Virus record (IMG/VR): IMGVR_UViG_3300043444_000430
Location: 1 to 21,233 of that record
Reading direction: 5' to 3' (one strand)
Origin: a virus
Length of the DNA stretch: 21,233 nucleotides
Numbering within the stretch: the first letter of the stretch is position 1; each line of letters opens with the position of its first letter. The notes under the pieces are model-generated. The model did not search any database and was not told the origin of the DNA. It saw only the letters and a list, made by a program, of their open reading frames with translations. The position numbers were made by a program, and so were the translations under genes. Positions 8,706-15,903 of the stretch are shown in pieces.

Positions 8706-8989
8706 TCTTCACCAACCACGTCCTTTGATGATACAATAAACCGAATACTATCTAAATTAAGCACCACATTGCAGCCAAAATCATTTAGAACTTTTACAGC
8801 AACGGCGGCTTTTTTGTAGTTTGCATCGTTCTTTGCGGCAAAAACTTCCTCATCACTCAAAGGCAATAGTTTTTCTGTTTTTACCTCGATGATTTCACCT
8901 GTTTCTAGGTCAATATCTTCACTGATGACCGTTTCAAACTTTGGTTTGTAGTTTTTATTAAGATAATTCAGTGTAATAACTTTGGTCAT
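8702..8989 (-). CDS. Small conserved-context phage protein, possible fibre partner
   Basis: This 95-residue soluble protein begins MTKVITLNYLNKNYKPKFE. It has an acidic beta-like stretch (VISEDIDLETGEIIEVKTEK), a helix region (SDEEVFAAKNDANYKKAAVAVK), and a C-terminal strand-rich part (NVVLNLDSIRFIVSSK). It has no transmembrane or signal sequence. Unlike its neighbours it is charged and not Ser/Thr-rich, so it is less likely to be a repetitive fibre itself. It is linked by ATGA overlaps to the 713-residue fibre gene before it and the small beta protein after it. A chaperone or linker for the fibre is conceivable from this position alone. I do not recognise the family. Confidence 0.5.
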   Translation of the reverse strand: MTKVITLNYLNKNYKPKFETVISEDIDLETGEIIEVKTEKLLPLSDEEVFAAKNDANYKKAAVAVKVLNDFGCNVVLNLDSIRFIVSSKDVVGEE

Positions 8990-11127
8990 AGTGCCCCCAT
9001 AGCAAAAAAAGTAATATCGGCGTCAGAATACCCGCCACCGCCCCCACCTGTATTATTAATCCAAGAAGGAGCAGAACCGCTGCCGTTAGTTTGTAAGATT
9101 TGTCCCGATGTTCCTGCCGCCAATATAGCTAATGTACTGCCCGTGCTGTAGACAATCCCACCGTTGCTGGCCGTTAGTGCCGTGCCAGTGCCACCATTTG
9201 CCATTGAAACAGTGCCGCTAGTAATCTGATTGCCATTAATCGCAATGCTTGTACTACCAGCCGCTGTTAATCGCCCCTGCCCATCAACTGTATAAGTTGC
9301 TACGCTCGATGCGCTGCCATAACTGCCAGCAGTAACTGCGGTATTTGCTAAATTAAGCGTTATATTCCCGCTTAAATCACCACCGCCGCTTAAACCAGTG
9401 CCCGCCGTTACCGTGCGTGTGTTTGGCACTGCGTCAGTTATGCCATATCCTGTAATGGTCGTAGGCGTACTGGTAATACTACCCCATGCAGGCGTCACCG
9501 TAGTGCTACTTGCAGATGTCACACGACCCTTTGCATCAACAGTAACCACGCTTGATTGTGTTGCGCTGCCATATGTGGCCGCACTAACCCCACTGTTAGG
9601 CAAATCAGCTGCAACCATTGAACGCAAATCAACAGTGCCCGTAGTGCCATCAGGCGTGGCTAAAAACTGATTCCCCGTCAATCCAGTGGTTTTATTGACT
9701 GTGATTGTGCCACTTAAGGTAATAGGTGAATTACTTACAGTGAGCCATGAGGCATTGGTTGACACACCAACGCTTGTGACCGTGCCAGAGCCACCACCAC
9801 CGCCGCCGGGGTTGACCCATGATGGCGCAAATCCTGTACCATTGGTTTGCAATACCTGCCCTGATGTGCCTGGAGCCAACACCGCTAAAGCCGTGTCAGT
9901 CGTATAAACAACAGAACCTTGCACTGGTGTAATACCAAGACGAACAGTATCAACAGTGCCAGATGTAACCTGATTGCCGTTTATGGCAATGCTAGTTGTC
10001 CCCGCCGCAGTAAGCTGCCCTTGTTGGTTTACCGTGAATGTAGGCACACTCGATGCAGTGCCATAAGAACCGGTGGTAACAGCCGTGTTTGCTAATGATA
10101 TCGTTCTATCGGCGGATAGATTGCCACCACCTGTTAAGCCTGTGCCCGTAGCAATCTGACGTGTATTCGATACAGCATCAGTGATGCCATAACCACTGAG
10201 CGTTGTCGGTGTTGATGTGATATTTCCCCACGCAGGCGAAATAGTTGCTTCAGACGCACTGGTAATGCGCCCCTTAGAGTCCACCACTAATACAGCCGAA
10301 TTAACCGCGCTACCGTAATTACCAGCCGTGACGCCGCTGGTAGGCAAATCACCTACGACAAGATTGCGCGGCGACAATCCACCTGCTGAACCATCAGGCG
10401 TGGCTAGCACCTGATTTGCTGATTGACCTGTTGCCGACGTAATTGCAATCGTGCCAGTTGTCGTAATAGGCGCACCTGAAACACTCAACCACGCAGGCGC
10501 AGTAAGATTTACCGACGACACCGACCCTGTAGCATTGACCGTGGTAATACCTGTGCCAGCATTGTAATTGACCGTTGTGTTTGTGCCACTCGCAACACTC
10601 GTGCCAATAATGCCCTGCACTGTGCTTGTAAGTGTGGCTGCATCCTGTTTTGCGTCTAATGCTGATTGCAGACCAGTGACGTTAGCAATCGTGTGTGTGT
10701 GGACTAATGCCGCCTTACCTGCGAGCGATGTATCAATCTGCGACTGTGTGTAATATCGTGCATCACCGCGCGCAGTGTTAAAATATTGTAAGTGGTCATC
10801 ATTGCCAAGATTGGTTAGCGCACTATGGCTTGTAACGCCGCCGCTTGTAATATCTACCGCGACATTGCCCGAACCATCGCTTGTTGCCGTAACACCGCTA
10901 CCAGTGAAGTTAAACGATGTTACCGCGCCTGTAATCTGCGTGCCTTCGTCTTTTACAGGAATTGCACTACCAGCACCGCCGCCTGTAATAGTGACCGTAG
11001 CAACACCGCTACCATCAACTGTTGTGCTAACGCCTGCGCCACTAAAGTTTATTGCTTGCACGTCTTTTGTAAGCGTGCTGCCCTGCCCTTGAATGCCTAC
11101 TGGCTTATCAGAGCTTCTTAAACTCAT
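8986..11127 (-). CDS. Large repetitive fibre protein
   Basis: This 713-residue, Gly/Thr/Ser/Ala-rich protein has a clear repeat layout. Residues 22-51 and 68-97 are related 30-residue strands (AINFSGAGVSTTVDGSG versus SFNFTGSGVTATSDGSG). Residues 100-165 hold the typical fibre block ALTNLGNDDHLQYFNTARGD then YYTQSQIDTSLAGKAALVHT, common in phage tail and head fibres and likely a triple-stranded shaft. Residues 202-447 and 449-699 are two imperfect copies of one roughly 245-residue unit, each with LATPDG, GYGITDA, SIAINGNQ, SGQxLQTNG and a glycine-rich end (six glycines). The C-terminus ends YSDADITFFAMGAL, with no chaperone or peptidase domain. The gene lies between terL and the portal, so head versus tail attachment is open. 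Confidence 0.8.
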   Translation of the reverse strand: MSLRSSDKPVGIQGQGSTLTKDVQAINFSGAGVSTTVDGSGVATVTITGGGAGSAIPVKDEGTQITGAVTSFNFTGSGVTATSDGSGNVAVDITSGGVTSHSALTNLGNDDHLQYFNTARGDARYYTQSQIDTSLAGKAALVHTHTIANVTGLQSALDAKQDAATLTSTVQGIIGTSVASGTNTTVNYNAGTGITTVNATGSVSSVNLTAPAWLSVSGAPITTTGTIAITSATGQSANQVLATPDGSAGGLSPRNLVVGDLPTSGVTAGNYGSAVNSAVLVVDSKGRITSASEATISPAWGNITSTPTTLSGYGITDAVSNTRQIATGTGLTGGGNLSADRTISLANTAVTTGSYGTASSVPTFTVNQQGQLTAAGTTSIAINGNQVTSGTVDTVRLGITPVQGSVVYTTDTALAVLAPGTSGQVLQTNGTGFAPSWVNPGGGGGGSGTVTSVGVSTNASWLTVSNSPITLSGTITVNKTTGLTGNQFLATPDGTTGTVDLRSMVAADLPNSGVSAATYGSATQSSVVTVDAKGRVTSASSTTVTPAWGSITSTPTTITGYGITDAVPNTRTVTAGTGLSGGGDLSGNITLNLANTAVTAGSYGSASSVATYTVDGQGRLTAAGSTSIAINGNQITSGTVSMANGGTGTALTASNGGIVYSTGSTLAILAAGTSGQILQTNGSGSAPSWINNTGGGGGGYSDADITFFAMGAL

Positions 11128-11454
11128 TTAGTTACCTATACCAAGAGCAATAACGACTTTAGCAGTTTGTCCCGAAGCACATACAGCATCAACCCACAAC
11201 CAACCATTCACGCTATCAGTGGGGCGGGTGATAACGACACGCTCGCCTGCTGTAAGCATGTAGCCGCTTTCAGCTACTGCCACCGTTGTTGCCGCAGTAG
11301 TGCCGAACTTAAAGAACACCTCACCAGTGCCGCGATTTTTTAGCTCCATGGCATTTAAGTTAGCATTACCACCAACGATTAAGGTGGGGCTGCTGGTTGA
11401 TGTAACATTGAGGTATGTGCAGTTTTGGTTAGGACTAAACGCTAGGGAAATCAT
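11128..11454 (-). CDS. Small beta-sandwich phage virion protein
   Basis: This 108-residue protein begins MISLAFSPNQNCTYLNVTST. The centre reads LNAMELKNRGTGEVFFKFGT, then GYMLTAGERVVITRP, WLWVDAVCASGQTAKVVIAL. The N-x-G-x-x-x-VFxxFG...G...L..GE.xxIT...W.....ASGxAxVxV pattern is typical of small phage proteins with a beta-sandwich fold found near fibre or baseplate genes. The gene starts three bases after terL ends and is followed directly by the fibre gene. Its size and missing catalytic residues argue for a structural or capping role. I cannot give a precise family name. Confidence 0.55.
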   Translation of the reverse strand: MISLAFSPNQNCTYLNVTSTSSPTLIVGGNANLNAMELKNRGTGEVFFKFGTTAATTVAVAESGYMLTAGERVVITRPTDSVNGWLWVDAVCASGQTAKVVIALGIGN

Positions 11455-11457
11455 TTA

Positions 11458-12765
11458 TTAGCCTTTCATTAGTTCGTTGATGGTCATTTCTTCCCAGAAT
11501 ACAGGCTTTTTAGGCTTTTGCTGCGATTTATGCACAATATGCCATACTTGCGCAATAATTTCAAACGCATCGCACGCATGGCTTGACCAATCATGATACG
11601 GCTCTGGATTGTTTGTTAGTTTTTTATCATCTTTCTTAAAATGATAATTACGCAATGCCGCAAGCCCTTCTTCCTCACACTTTTTATCAAACCAACAACG
11701 CTCTAACGTAAGCCTTGCCGCCTCTATTTGGTTTTGTTGTGTCGTCGCTGGCACGCGCGTAAACTTAATACCGCAAGCAAGCGCACGGTCGTAAACGCTT
11801 TTACCACCAGATGCTAAGTATTTATTGCCCACGTCATGTGGGGCATAGTGTGCCGCATAATTATATTCATATTTACGACCACGCTCTAACACAACACGGG
11901 CATAATGCGCCATATCCTGCCCGTTATTTTCGTAATAATCGAGAAGGTGTATTTCATCGCGCACAACTTGCCACCACCATATAGATGTTGCATCGCCCCA
12001 ACCCAAGTCCCACGCTGTGTATATTTTACTCGCAGGCAATATGTCATGCCCTAGCCTGCCATCACGCATTACTTTGGCAATGTATTCGCCATATACCGCA
12101 CCAGTCACAGCAGCATCAAAGCTACACTCAAATTCTTGCTCATACTCATTTTCAGACATGAACATACGCGCACGCTTTAATTCGTCCTCACCAATCAAGC
12201 CGCTCTCTGATGCACGCAATATTTGCCGAAACCAATAATCAGGGGCTTTTTCGGCTTCTTTGTATATTTGCCCCAACACATTAGACCAGCCTTTTGGCGT
12301 ACCCGACACATCAAGCCACCCCTTGCGGTCAACCAACGTAGGGAATATGACCTCACTCAACACTTTACGCGATATATCTTGACCTTCATCAACTACGACA
12401 CCATCAAAATAGTTGCCGCGCATCCTATCGGCATTGTGTGCGCCATATAACCGTATTTCAGCACCATTGAACGGCAATATCAGACTTAAATCTACCTCGT
12501 TGGTTTTCGCACCAAAATCAAATAAAGGCAGTGAATATTGTTTCAAATATGCCCACGCTATATCTTTAGCATGGGCTTGTGATGGGGCGAGATACGCGAA
12601 TTTAGGGCGATTATTTTGGCAAACAAGAGCGGCTTTAATAAGTTTGTTAATACGCGCAACGGTTTTACCAGCACGACGATGACACACTGAAATGCACATA
12701 CGCTTTTTAGAAGCGTGATATGGCTTAAAAACTGACCTACATTTATAAGGTAGGATAATTTCCAT
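11458..12765 (-). CDS. terL: Terminase large subunit
   Basis: This 435-residue protein is the ATP-driven DNA packaging motor with a nuclease domain. The ATPase part shows a Walker A motif H29-R-R-A-G-K-T35, a Walker B motif with VVVDE at residues 123-127, and a coupling motif SGTPKG at 154-159. The C-terminal RNase H-like nuclease part has AWDLGWGDAT with Asp253, APHD with Asp311, and HDWSSHACDA with Asp393 or Asp399, the expected acidic metal ligands. The length is within the usual range for compact phage large subunits. It starts inside the terS stop (TAATG overlap), so the two are coupled. TerL uses ATP to load DNA through the portal and cuts it at each end. Confidence 0.95.
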   Translation of the reverse strand: MEIILPYKCRSVFKPYHASKKRMCISVCHRRAGKTVARINKLIKAALVCQNNRPKFAYLAPSQAHAKDIAWAYLKQYSLPLFDFGAKTNEVDLSLILPFNGAEIRLYGAHNADRMRGNYFDGVVVDEGQDISRKVLSEVIFPTLVDRKGWLDVSGTPKGWSNVLGQIYKEAEKAPDYWFRQILRASESGLIGEDELKRARMFMSENEYEQEFECSFDAAVTGAVYGEYIAKVMRDGRLGHDILPASKIYTAWDLGWGDATSIWWWQVVRDEIHLLDYYENNGQDMAHYARVVLERGRKYEYNYAAHYAPHDVGNKYLASGGKSVYDRALACGIKFTRVPATTQQNQIEAARLTLERCWFDKKCEEEGLAALRNYHFKKDDKKLTNNPEPYHDWSSHACDAFEIIAQVWHIVHKSQQKPKKPVFWEEMTINELMKG

Positions 12766-13256
12766 TATTCATCATCGCCTTGCCACTTAATAACAATTGA
12801 TGATGGCGTTTTTTGCTCTGTAGCGTCTTGGTCACGCCATTTCATACGTGCTTTTGTCCACCAGATTTGCGCCGTTACGTTGCCGCTTATTGCTTGCTGA
12901 TGCAATGCAAATGCTACTTTTGAATTAGCGTCGGCGATACCGTCAACCAACTCGCGAGCAAACAGTTTTTGTAGCGTCTCAACAGATATGCCGTATTTGC
13001 CTTGTTTTTCAAAATACAACGATGCGGCAATCTGCTCTTGTGGTATACCAACTGATGCCAATGCACGCACATTATTACGCTGTAATTCAGTCACTGTGTA
13101 AAATGTTGGCTTCGGGTCATTGAAATCACCCTGTGCAAATCGTTCTGATATATCTTTTACAGTCCGTCTTGGTTTATTATCTTTTATAGGTTCCGATTTT
13201 TTGGGGCTGCCGTCTTTTCTAGGGCGACCACGTTTCTTAATTATATCGTTGCTCAT
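12765..13256 (-). CDS. terS: Terminase small subunit
   Basis: I place the start at 13256 because a GAGG site lies five bases upstream. An upstream reading to 13361 has no such site and crosses inverted repeats. The product is 163 residues. The N-terminus KKRGRPRKDGSPKK (residues 7-20) contains a GRP core like an AT-hook, which could add DNA contact. Residues about 60-100 (RALASVGIPQEQIAASLYFE, then GISVETLQKLFARE) look like a helix-turn-helix. Residues 115-140 end with QAISGNVTAQIWWTKARMKW, the usual end of this TerS type. TerS binds the packaging start site and presents DNA to TerL, whose gene follows with one base overlap. The HTH and the GNxxAQIWWxKxRMxWR ending are the main support. Confidence 0.85.
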   Translation of the reverse strand: MSNDIIKKRGRPRKDGSPKKSEPIKDNKPRRTVKDISERFAQGDFNDPKPTFYTVTELQRNNVRALASVGIPQEQIAASLYFEKQGKYGISVETLQKLFARELVDGIADANSKVAFALHQQAISGNVTAQIWWTKARMKWRDQDATEQKTPSSIVIKWQGDDE

Positions 13257-13274
13257 ATACACCTCAATGTATGG

Positions 13275-13315
13275 TGGCGTGGCACTGTTGCACAGCATAT
13301 AAAAAAACCACGCCA
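13275..13315. repeat. Inverted repeat just upstream of terS
   Basis: TGGCGTGG at 13275-13282 is mirrored by CCACGCCA at 13308-13315, with a 25-base spacer. On the minus strand the left arm is followed by a run of seven T. It lies in the 5' leader of terS. It may fold in the mRNA or bind protein. There is no proof for either. Confidence 0.5.
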
Positions 13316-13323
13316 TAAAATAA

Positions 13324-13370
13324 TTGTGATGTGTGCGGAGATAGGCAAAGAGATGATACACACATCACAA
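13324..13370. repeat. 12-bp perfect inverted repeat upstream of terS
   Basis: TTGTGATGTGTG at 13324-13335 is the exact reverse complement of CACACATCACAA at 13359-13370, with 23 bases between. The arms are too far apart for a simple intrinsic terminator and have no T run. Position just before the small terminase gene makes a packaging site or operator plausible. Confidence 0.6.
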
Positions 13371-13401
13371 GTTAATGGCAAAGACCAGATATACCATTAA
13401 C
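13371..13401. repeat. 8-bp inverted repeat abutting the 12-bp repeat
   Basis: GTTAATGG at 13371-13378 pairs with CCATTAAC at 13394-13401 across 15 bases. It starts at the base after the 12-bp inverted repeat ends, so the two together form one block of about 78 bases. An AT-rich stretch lies just beyond it, at about 13405-13432. Confidence 0.5.
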
Positions 13402-13414
13402 GCCATCATTTTAT

Positions 13415-13678
13415 TTAATTATTTATTTTATGCAACAAATAAGATAGCCCACATTCATTTTTAATTGATTCATCAATTAATGATTGATTGAAATCATTAT
13501 ATCTTTCAAACATGTCCTTGATTGCCTGATCTAATTCTTTTTGTATTTTTCTGTTTCTTCTTTCAATTTCCGTAATAAGAAACATTTCATCTATTGATGA
13601 ATAATAGACTGTTTGCTTTGATATCCTGAGATTTTCGTTTGATATAAACGGCATGTGATTTTCACCCATCTCAACCAT
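13415..13678 (-). CDS. Hypothetical phage protein
   Basis: Starting at the ATG at 13678 gives an 87-residue protein (MVEMGENHMPFIS...). That start overlaps the upstream stop by eight bases and has AAAGGA eight bases ahead. The ATG three codons upstream sits right against the same site. The protein has a short N-terminal segment, then a long charged helix region around ITEIERRNRKIQKELDQAIK and MFERYNDFNQSLIDES, which may form a coiled coil. It has no cysteine motif beyond a single Cys, no membrane span and no recognisable catalytic residues. It is the last gene before the inverted-repeat gap upstream of terS. I do not recognise it. Confidence 0.45.
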   Translation of the reverse strand: MVEMGENHMPFISNENLRISKQTVYYSSIDEMFLITEIERRNRKIQKELDQAIKDMFERYNDFNQSLIDESIKNECGLSYLLHKINN

Positions 13679-14012
13679 TGCCGCCATCCTTTGCTTGTTG
13701 AATTGCTTGAGACGCCTTAAAACTTAAATCCTCTAACACATCGCATAGGTTTTTGCGTTTTTTCTCGTCATATACAGAGTGCCACAAGATTGTGCTTGCT
13801 GCGTCTATTAAATCTACAGCAACTTGGATTGCGGCAACTTCTAGCTTTGCGTAATCGCCAATAGCTTTGGTGTCTTGAGGCGACACATAATCAGCACATA
13901 GCTTGTATATACGCTGGTATGGTAAATTTGAAAGTTCAGCTAAATGGTTTTGATTTTTCTTTTCTATCTTTGTTAATTCCGACAAGATAATGTTAAGGTC
14001 TTGGTTATTCAT
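13671..14012 (-). CDS. Hypothetical helical phage protein
   Basis: This 113-residue protein begins MNNQDLNIILSELTKIEKKN. It looks wholly helical, with NHLAELSNLPYQRIYKLCAD and later EVAAIQVAVDLIDAAS, and ends in KASQAIQQAKDGGNG. The first 55 residues have a weak resemblance to a helix-turn-helix (LAELSNLPYQRIYKLC with AD-Y-VSPQD following), so it could be a small DNA-binding regulator, but the match is not convincing. An ATGA overlap links it to the gene before, with GGGAG just ahead of the start. It has no enzyme motif. Function unknown. Confidence 0.5.
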   Translation of the reverse strand: MNNQDLNIILSELTKIEKKNQNHLAELSNLPYQRIYKLCADYVSPQDTKAIGDYAKLEVAAIQVAVDLIDAASTILWHSVYDEKKRKNLCDVLEDLSFKASQAIQQAKDGGNG

Positions 14013-14197
14013 TTCTCCCTCTCATTCTCTAAGATTTTCAGCACCAATTTATCACGTTCAGATAATAAACTTTTCAGGCAAGTTTTATTCCAATAACTAC
14101 TTTGTGCCAGTCCTGCTTGATATATTCGTTTGTTGAGTTCCATGTATTCGTTTTTAAGCTGCTCAAGTGTTTTAGGTAATTCACTCATGGAAATCAT
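14009..14197 (-). CDS. Hypothetical small helical protein
   Basis: This 62-residue, strongly charged protein starts MISMSELPKTLEQLKNEYME and continues through LNKRIYQAGLAQSSYWNK to a basic/acidic helix LLSERDKLVLKILENEREK. Most of it should be helical, with heptad-like Leu spacing. The ATG at 14197 overlaps the upstream gene by 17 bases and has only a weak AGAAAG site. An internal ATG at 14188 is an alternative. It shares an ATGA junction with the next gene, so it is probably expressed by coupling. I recognise no family. Confidence 0.4.
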   Translation of the reverse strand: MISMSELPKTLEQLKNEYMELNKRIYQAGLAQSSYWNKTCLKSLLSERDKLVLKILENEREK

Positions 14198-14594
14198 ACA
14201 ATCTTTCTAATGGTCTAGAAATAAGCAACTGACATACACCGTGTTCTAGCTCTAATGTTTTTAGATTTTTCTCATGCCATTCAATCAATGCTTTTTCGGC
14301 ATTTTTATCCTTGAGTGCATTGATGTATTTTTTCATAACATCAATCAAAAGATAATACATTTGAATGAATATGTATTCGGCACATTCGTGGCAAGTGCAT
14401 TGTCTTATGTCTCTTTGTATTGATAATAGTTTTCTTCTTGATGATAGATGCCAATCAGCCATTAATGGGTCTTGTAACTTCATGCGACAAATATCAGCAT
14501 AATAACTAGATTGCCTTAATAATCCTTCTATTGAATGCCTATTTTTGGGTTGTTCTTTTGGCTTATTAAAAAAAGATAGTAAATTTTTAAACAT
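14181..14594 (-). CDS. Hypothetical phage protein with CxCHEC motif
   Basis: The reading frame is open to a GTG at 14606, but the ATG at 14594 has GAGG six bases upstream, so I use it (137 residues, MFKNLLSFFNKPK...). The N-terminal part is basic. The centre contains RDIRQCTCHECAEYIFIQMY, with three cysteines and a histidine close together that could bind a metal but do not match a zinc finger I know. The rest is helical (YINALKDKNAEKALIEWHEK). There is no signal peptide or certain membrane span. It overlaps both neighbours and is part of a run of short unknown genes between the nuclease and terminase. Function unknown. Confidence 0.45.
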   Translation of the reverse strand: MFKNLLSFFNKPKEQPKNRHSIEGLLRQSSYYADICRMKLQDPLMADWHLSSRRKLLSIQRDIRQCTCHECAEYIFIQMYYLLIDVMKKYINALKDKNAEKALIEWHEKNLKTLELEHGVCQLLISRPLERLYDFHE

Positions 14595-14602
14595 TTTCTG
14601 CC

Positions 14603-14944
14603 TCACTCATTAAACATTTCCGTTACAACAAACTGTTTGCCTTTTTTCTGCACCACCACAAACGTAAACCATGTGTATATATTTGCTGCGACTTTGATTT
14701 TTACCCGTGCATCATCACGCCAGAATCCTTTGACCTCGTGCATTTCGATGTAGCCCTCTTTGTTCACCACGAAAAAATCAGGCGTGTACGTTGTGTTATC
14801 TGCGAGGCGCAGCTTTATCGGTGAGTACATATAGCTTTGTATTTCACCGATGATATATCGAGCATGCAGCACCGCCGCATATTCTGCTTCGGTTTTGCTT
14901 GCGTATTGTGGATGCGGTGTGCGTGTTTTAGCTTTCATCGTCAT
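14603..14944 (-). CDS. DUF1064-like PD-(D/E)XK nuclease
   Basis: The frame extends to TTG at 14950. ATG at 14944 (113 residues) or ATG at 14938 with TTGAG upstream are the realistic starts. Near residues 17-21 is TEAEYAAVL, followed by YSPIKLRLADNTTYTPDFFV with the Asp of PDF at residue 56, and then YIEMHEVKGF with the E-x-K pair at 70 and 72. This E...PD...ExK layout is that of DUF1064-type phage nucleases, which belong to the PD-(D/E)XK superfamily and resemble Holliday junction resolvases. A basic helix follows (ARVKIKVAANIY). A role in clearing branched DNA before packaging is inferred, given terminase downstream. The start overlaps a frameshifted small gene. Confidence 0.7.
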   Translation of the reverse strand: MTMKAKTRTPHPQYASKTEAEYAAVLHARYIIGEIQSYMYSPIKLRLADNTTYTPDFFVVNKEGYIEMHEVKGFWRDDARVKIKVAANIYTWFTFVVVQKKGKQFVVTEMFNE

Positions 14945-15121
14945 ACTCAAAAAGCAATTTACTCAATGGAGTACCACACAATGCAATAAAAATGTTATCT
15001 ATTGCTTGTTTCCCCTCTATATCGGCGGCATCGTATATGTTTGCCACGTCAGTTTCATAAATTCTTTATCGACGTCCCCAAATGCCATATAGGAAGCAAT
15101 TTTTGTGCATAAATCGTTCAT
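14928..15121 (-). pseudogene. Small gene split by a -1 frameshift
   Basis: An ATG at 15121 overlaps the thyX stop by ATGA and opens MNDLCTKIASYMAFGDVDKE, but this frame stops at a TAG at 15017-15019 (34 residues). The -1 frame then continues with YETDVANIYDAADIEGKQAI and on to GTPLSKLLFEYDDES, ending at TAA 14928-14930, which gives a natural junction with the next gene. The switch would lie near the GATAAAGAATTTATG stretch at about 15052-15067. One added base there would give a single protein of about 64 residues. It may be a real lesion, a sequencing or assembly indel, or programmed frameshifting. I see no classical slippery heptamer. The product is small, acidic at its end and unrecognised. 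Confidence 0.5.
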
Positions 15122-15864
15122 TTTATCCCCCATGTTTCATTATCATAGTTTGCCAATAATTCTTTACGTTCCGCATGTAATGCTTGCCGCATCTTCTCTT
15201 GTGCTGCAATCAGCTTATGCAACCAAAACATCGTCATCGGATATAACGGCGTTAGAATGTCATTGACCTGATTAGCCACCATACGCACCTCTTTTTGTGC
15301 ATTGGGTGCAGTACGCAATGCCACGAAATTCATCCACGCATTTAACGTGCCCGTAGCAATAACCTTGGTCATGGTACATTGAGGCAGTAACCGCCGCGCT
15401 GTTTCGTTGGCAATATCGATATCAATCAGGTTGCGGTATGTGGCATATGATGATGCCACGCTATCCGTAACCATTCTATCTAATATCTTATCATCCATAA
15501 CTACACCACTGCCCTGTTTTTTGTTGGTGACAGCTTCACGCAGTTCTACTCGGTCAAATTCACACGCAGACACATAACGATAACTTTTGCTATTGAACGC
15601 TGTATCAGACATCTGCACGCCTATTTTGTGCGTAGACATCTGCGCGAATATATCTAGTGATACCTCAAAAATAAACGATATTGACGGGTGTCTAAACGGC
15701 GATGTGTGACCATCGATAATCAACCATCCAAGCAACCCAAAATCTTTTTTATTCGTGACAAGCTCGCCATTGTTGTCAAAGTTATCAAAAGACACACGGG
15801 CTATTTGTGCGATTTCTTTATCGCTGAATGTGTGATTGTGGTATTTAACGGTTGATTTAGTCAT
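15118..15864 (-). CDS. thyX: Flavin-dependent thymidylate synthase
   Basis: This 248-residue protein should make dTMP from dUMP with methylene-tetrahydrofolate, FAD and NAD(P)H. The start pattern KEIAQIARVSFDN, the HTSPFRHPSISFIFEVSLDI block at residues 53-72, and the C-terminal part (TARRLLPQCTMTKVIATGTL, then MNFVALRTAPNAQKEVRMVA) match ThyX. The signature is divergent. The usual RHR-x7-S region reads THKIGVQMSDTAFNSKSYRY (78-97), with HK in place of HR and about six extra residues before the S-x-R-Y part. The start at 15864 follows AAAAAGGATGCACA, a leader also seen before other genes here. The dCTP deaminase-like gene at the right end would feed the same pathway. Confidence 0.9.
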   Translation of the reverse strand: MTKSTVKYHNHTFSDKEIAQIARVSFDNFDNNGELVTNKKDFGLLGWLIIDGHTSPFRHPSISFIFEVSLDIFAQMSTHKIGVQMSDTAFNSKSYRYVSACEFDRVELREAVTNKKQGSGVVMDDKILDRMVTDSVASSYATYRNLIDIDIANETARRLLPQCTMTKVIATGTLNAWMNFVALRTAPNAQKEVRMVANQVNDILTPLYPMTMFWLHKLIAAQEKMRQALHAERKELLANYDNETWGIK

Positions 15865-15903
15865 TGTGCATCCTTTTTATCCTAGAACGGTAACTTTTAA
15901 TAT

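Noticed and set aside
386-12682. Long plus-strand open frames opposite the structural genes, such as 7079-7606, 8442-8819 and 10775-11092
   Set aside because: All lie antisense to better supported genes, with shadow-like composition (runs of Val, Ala, Pro or Cys) and no ribosome sites.
13257-13361. N-terminal extension of terS starting MYHLFAYLRT
   Set aside because: It has no ribosome site and crosses two of the inverted repeats. The ATG at 13256 has a clear GAGG.
15045-15070. Programmed -1 frameshift in the split gene
   Set aside because: I found no X-XXY-YYZ slippery heptamer or clear downstream structure, so an indel is as likely. It is kept as a finding and not called as programmed.
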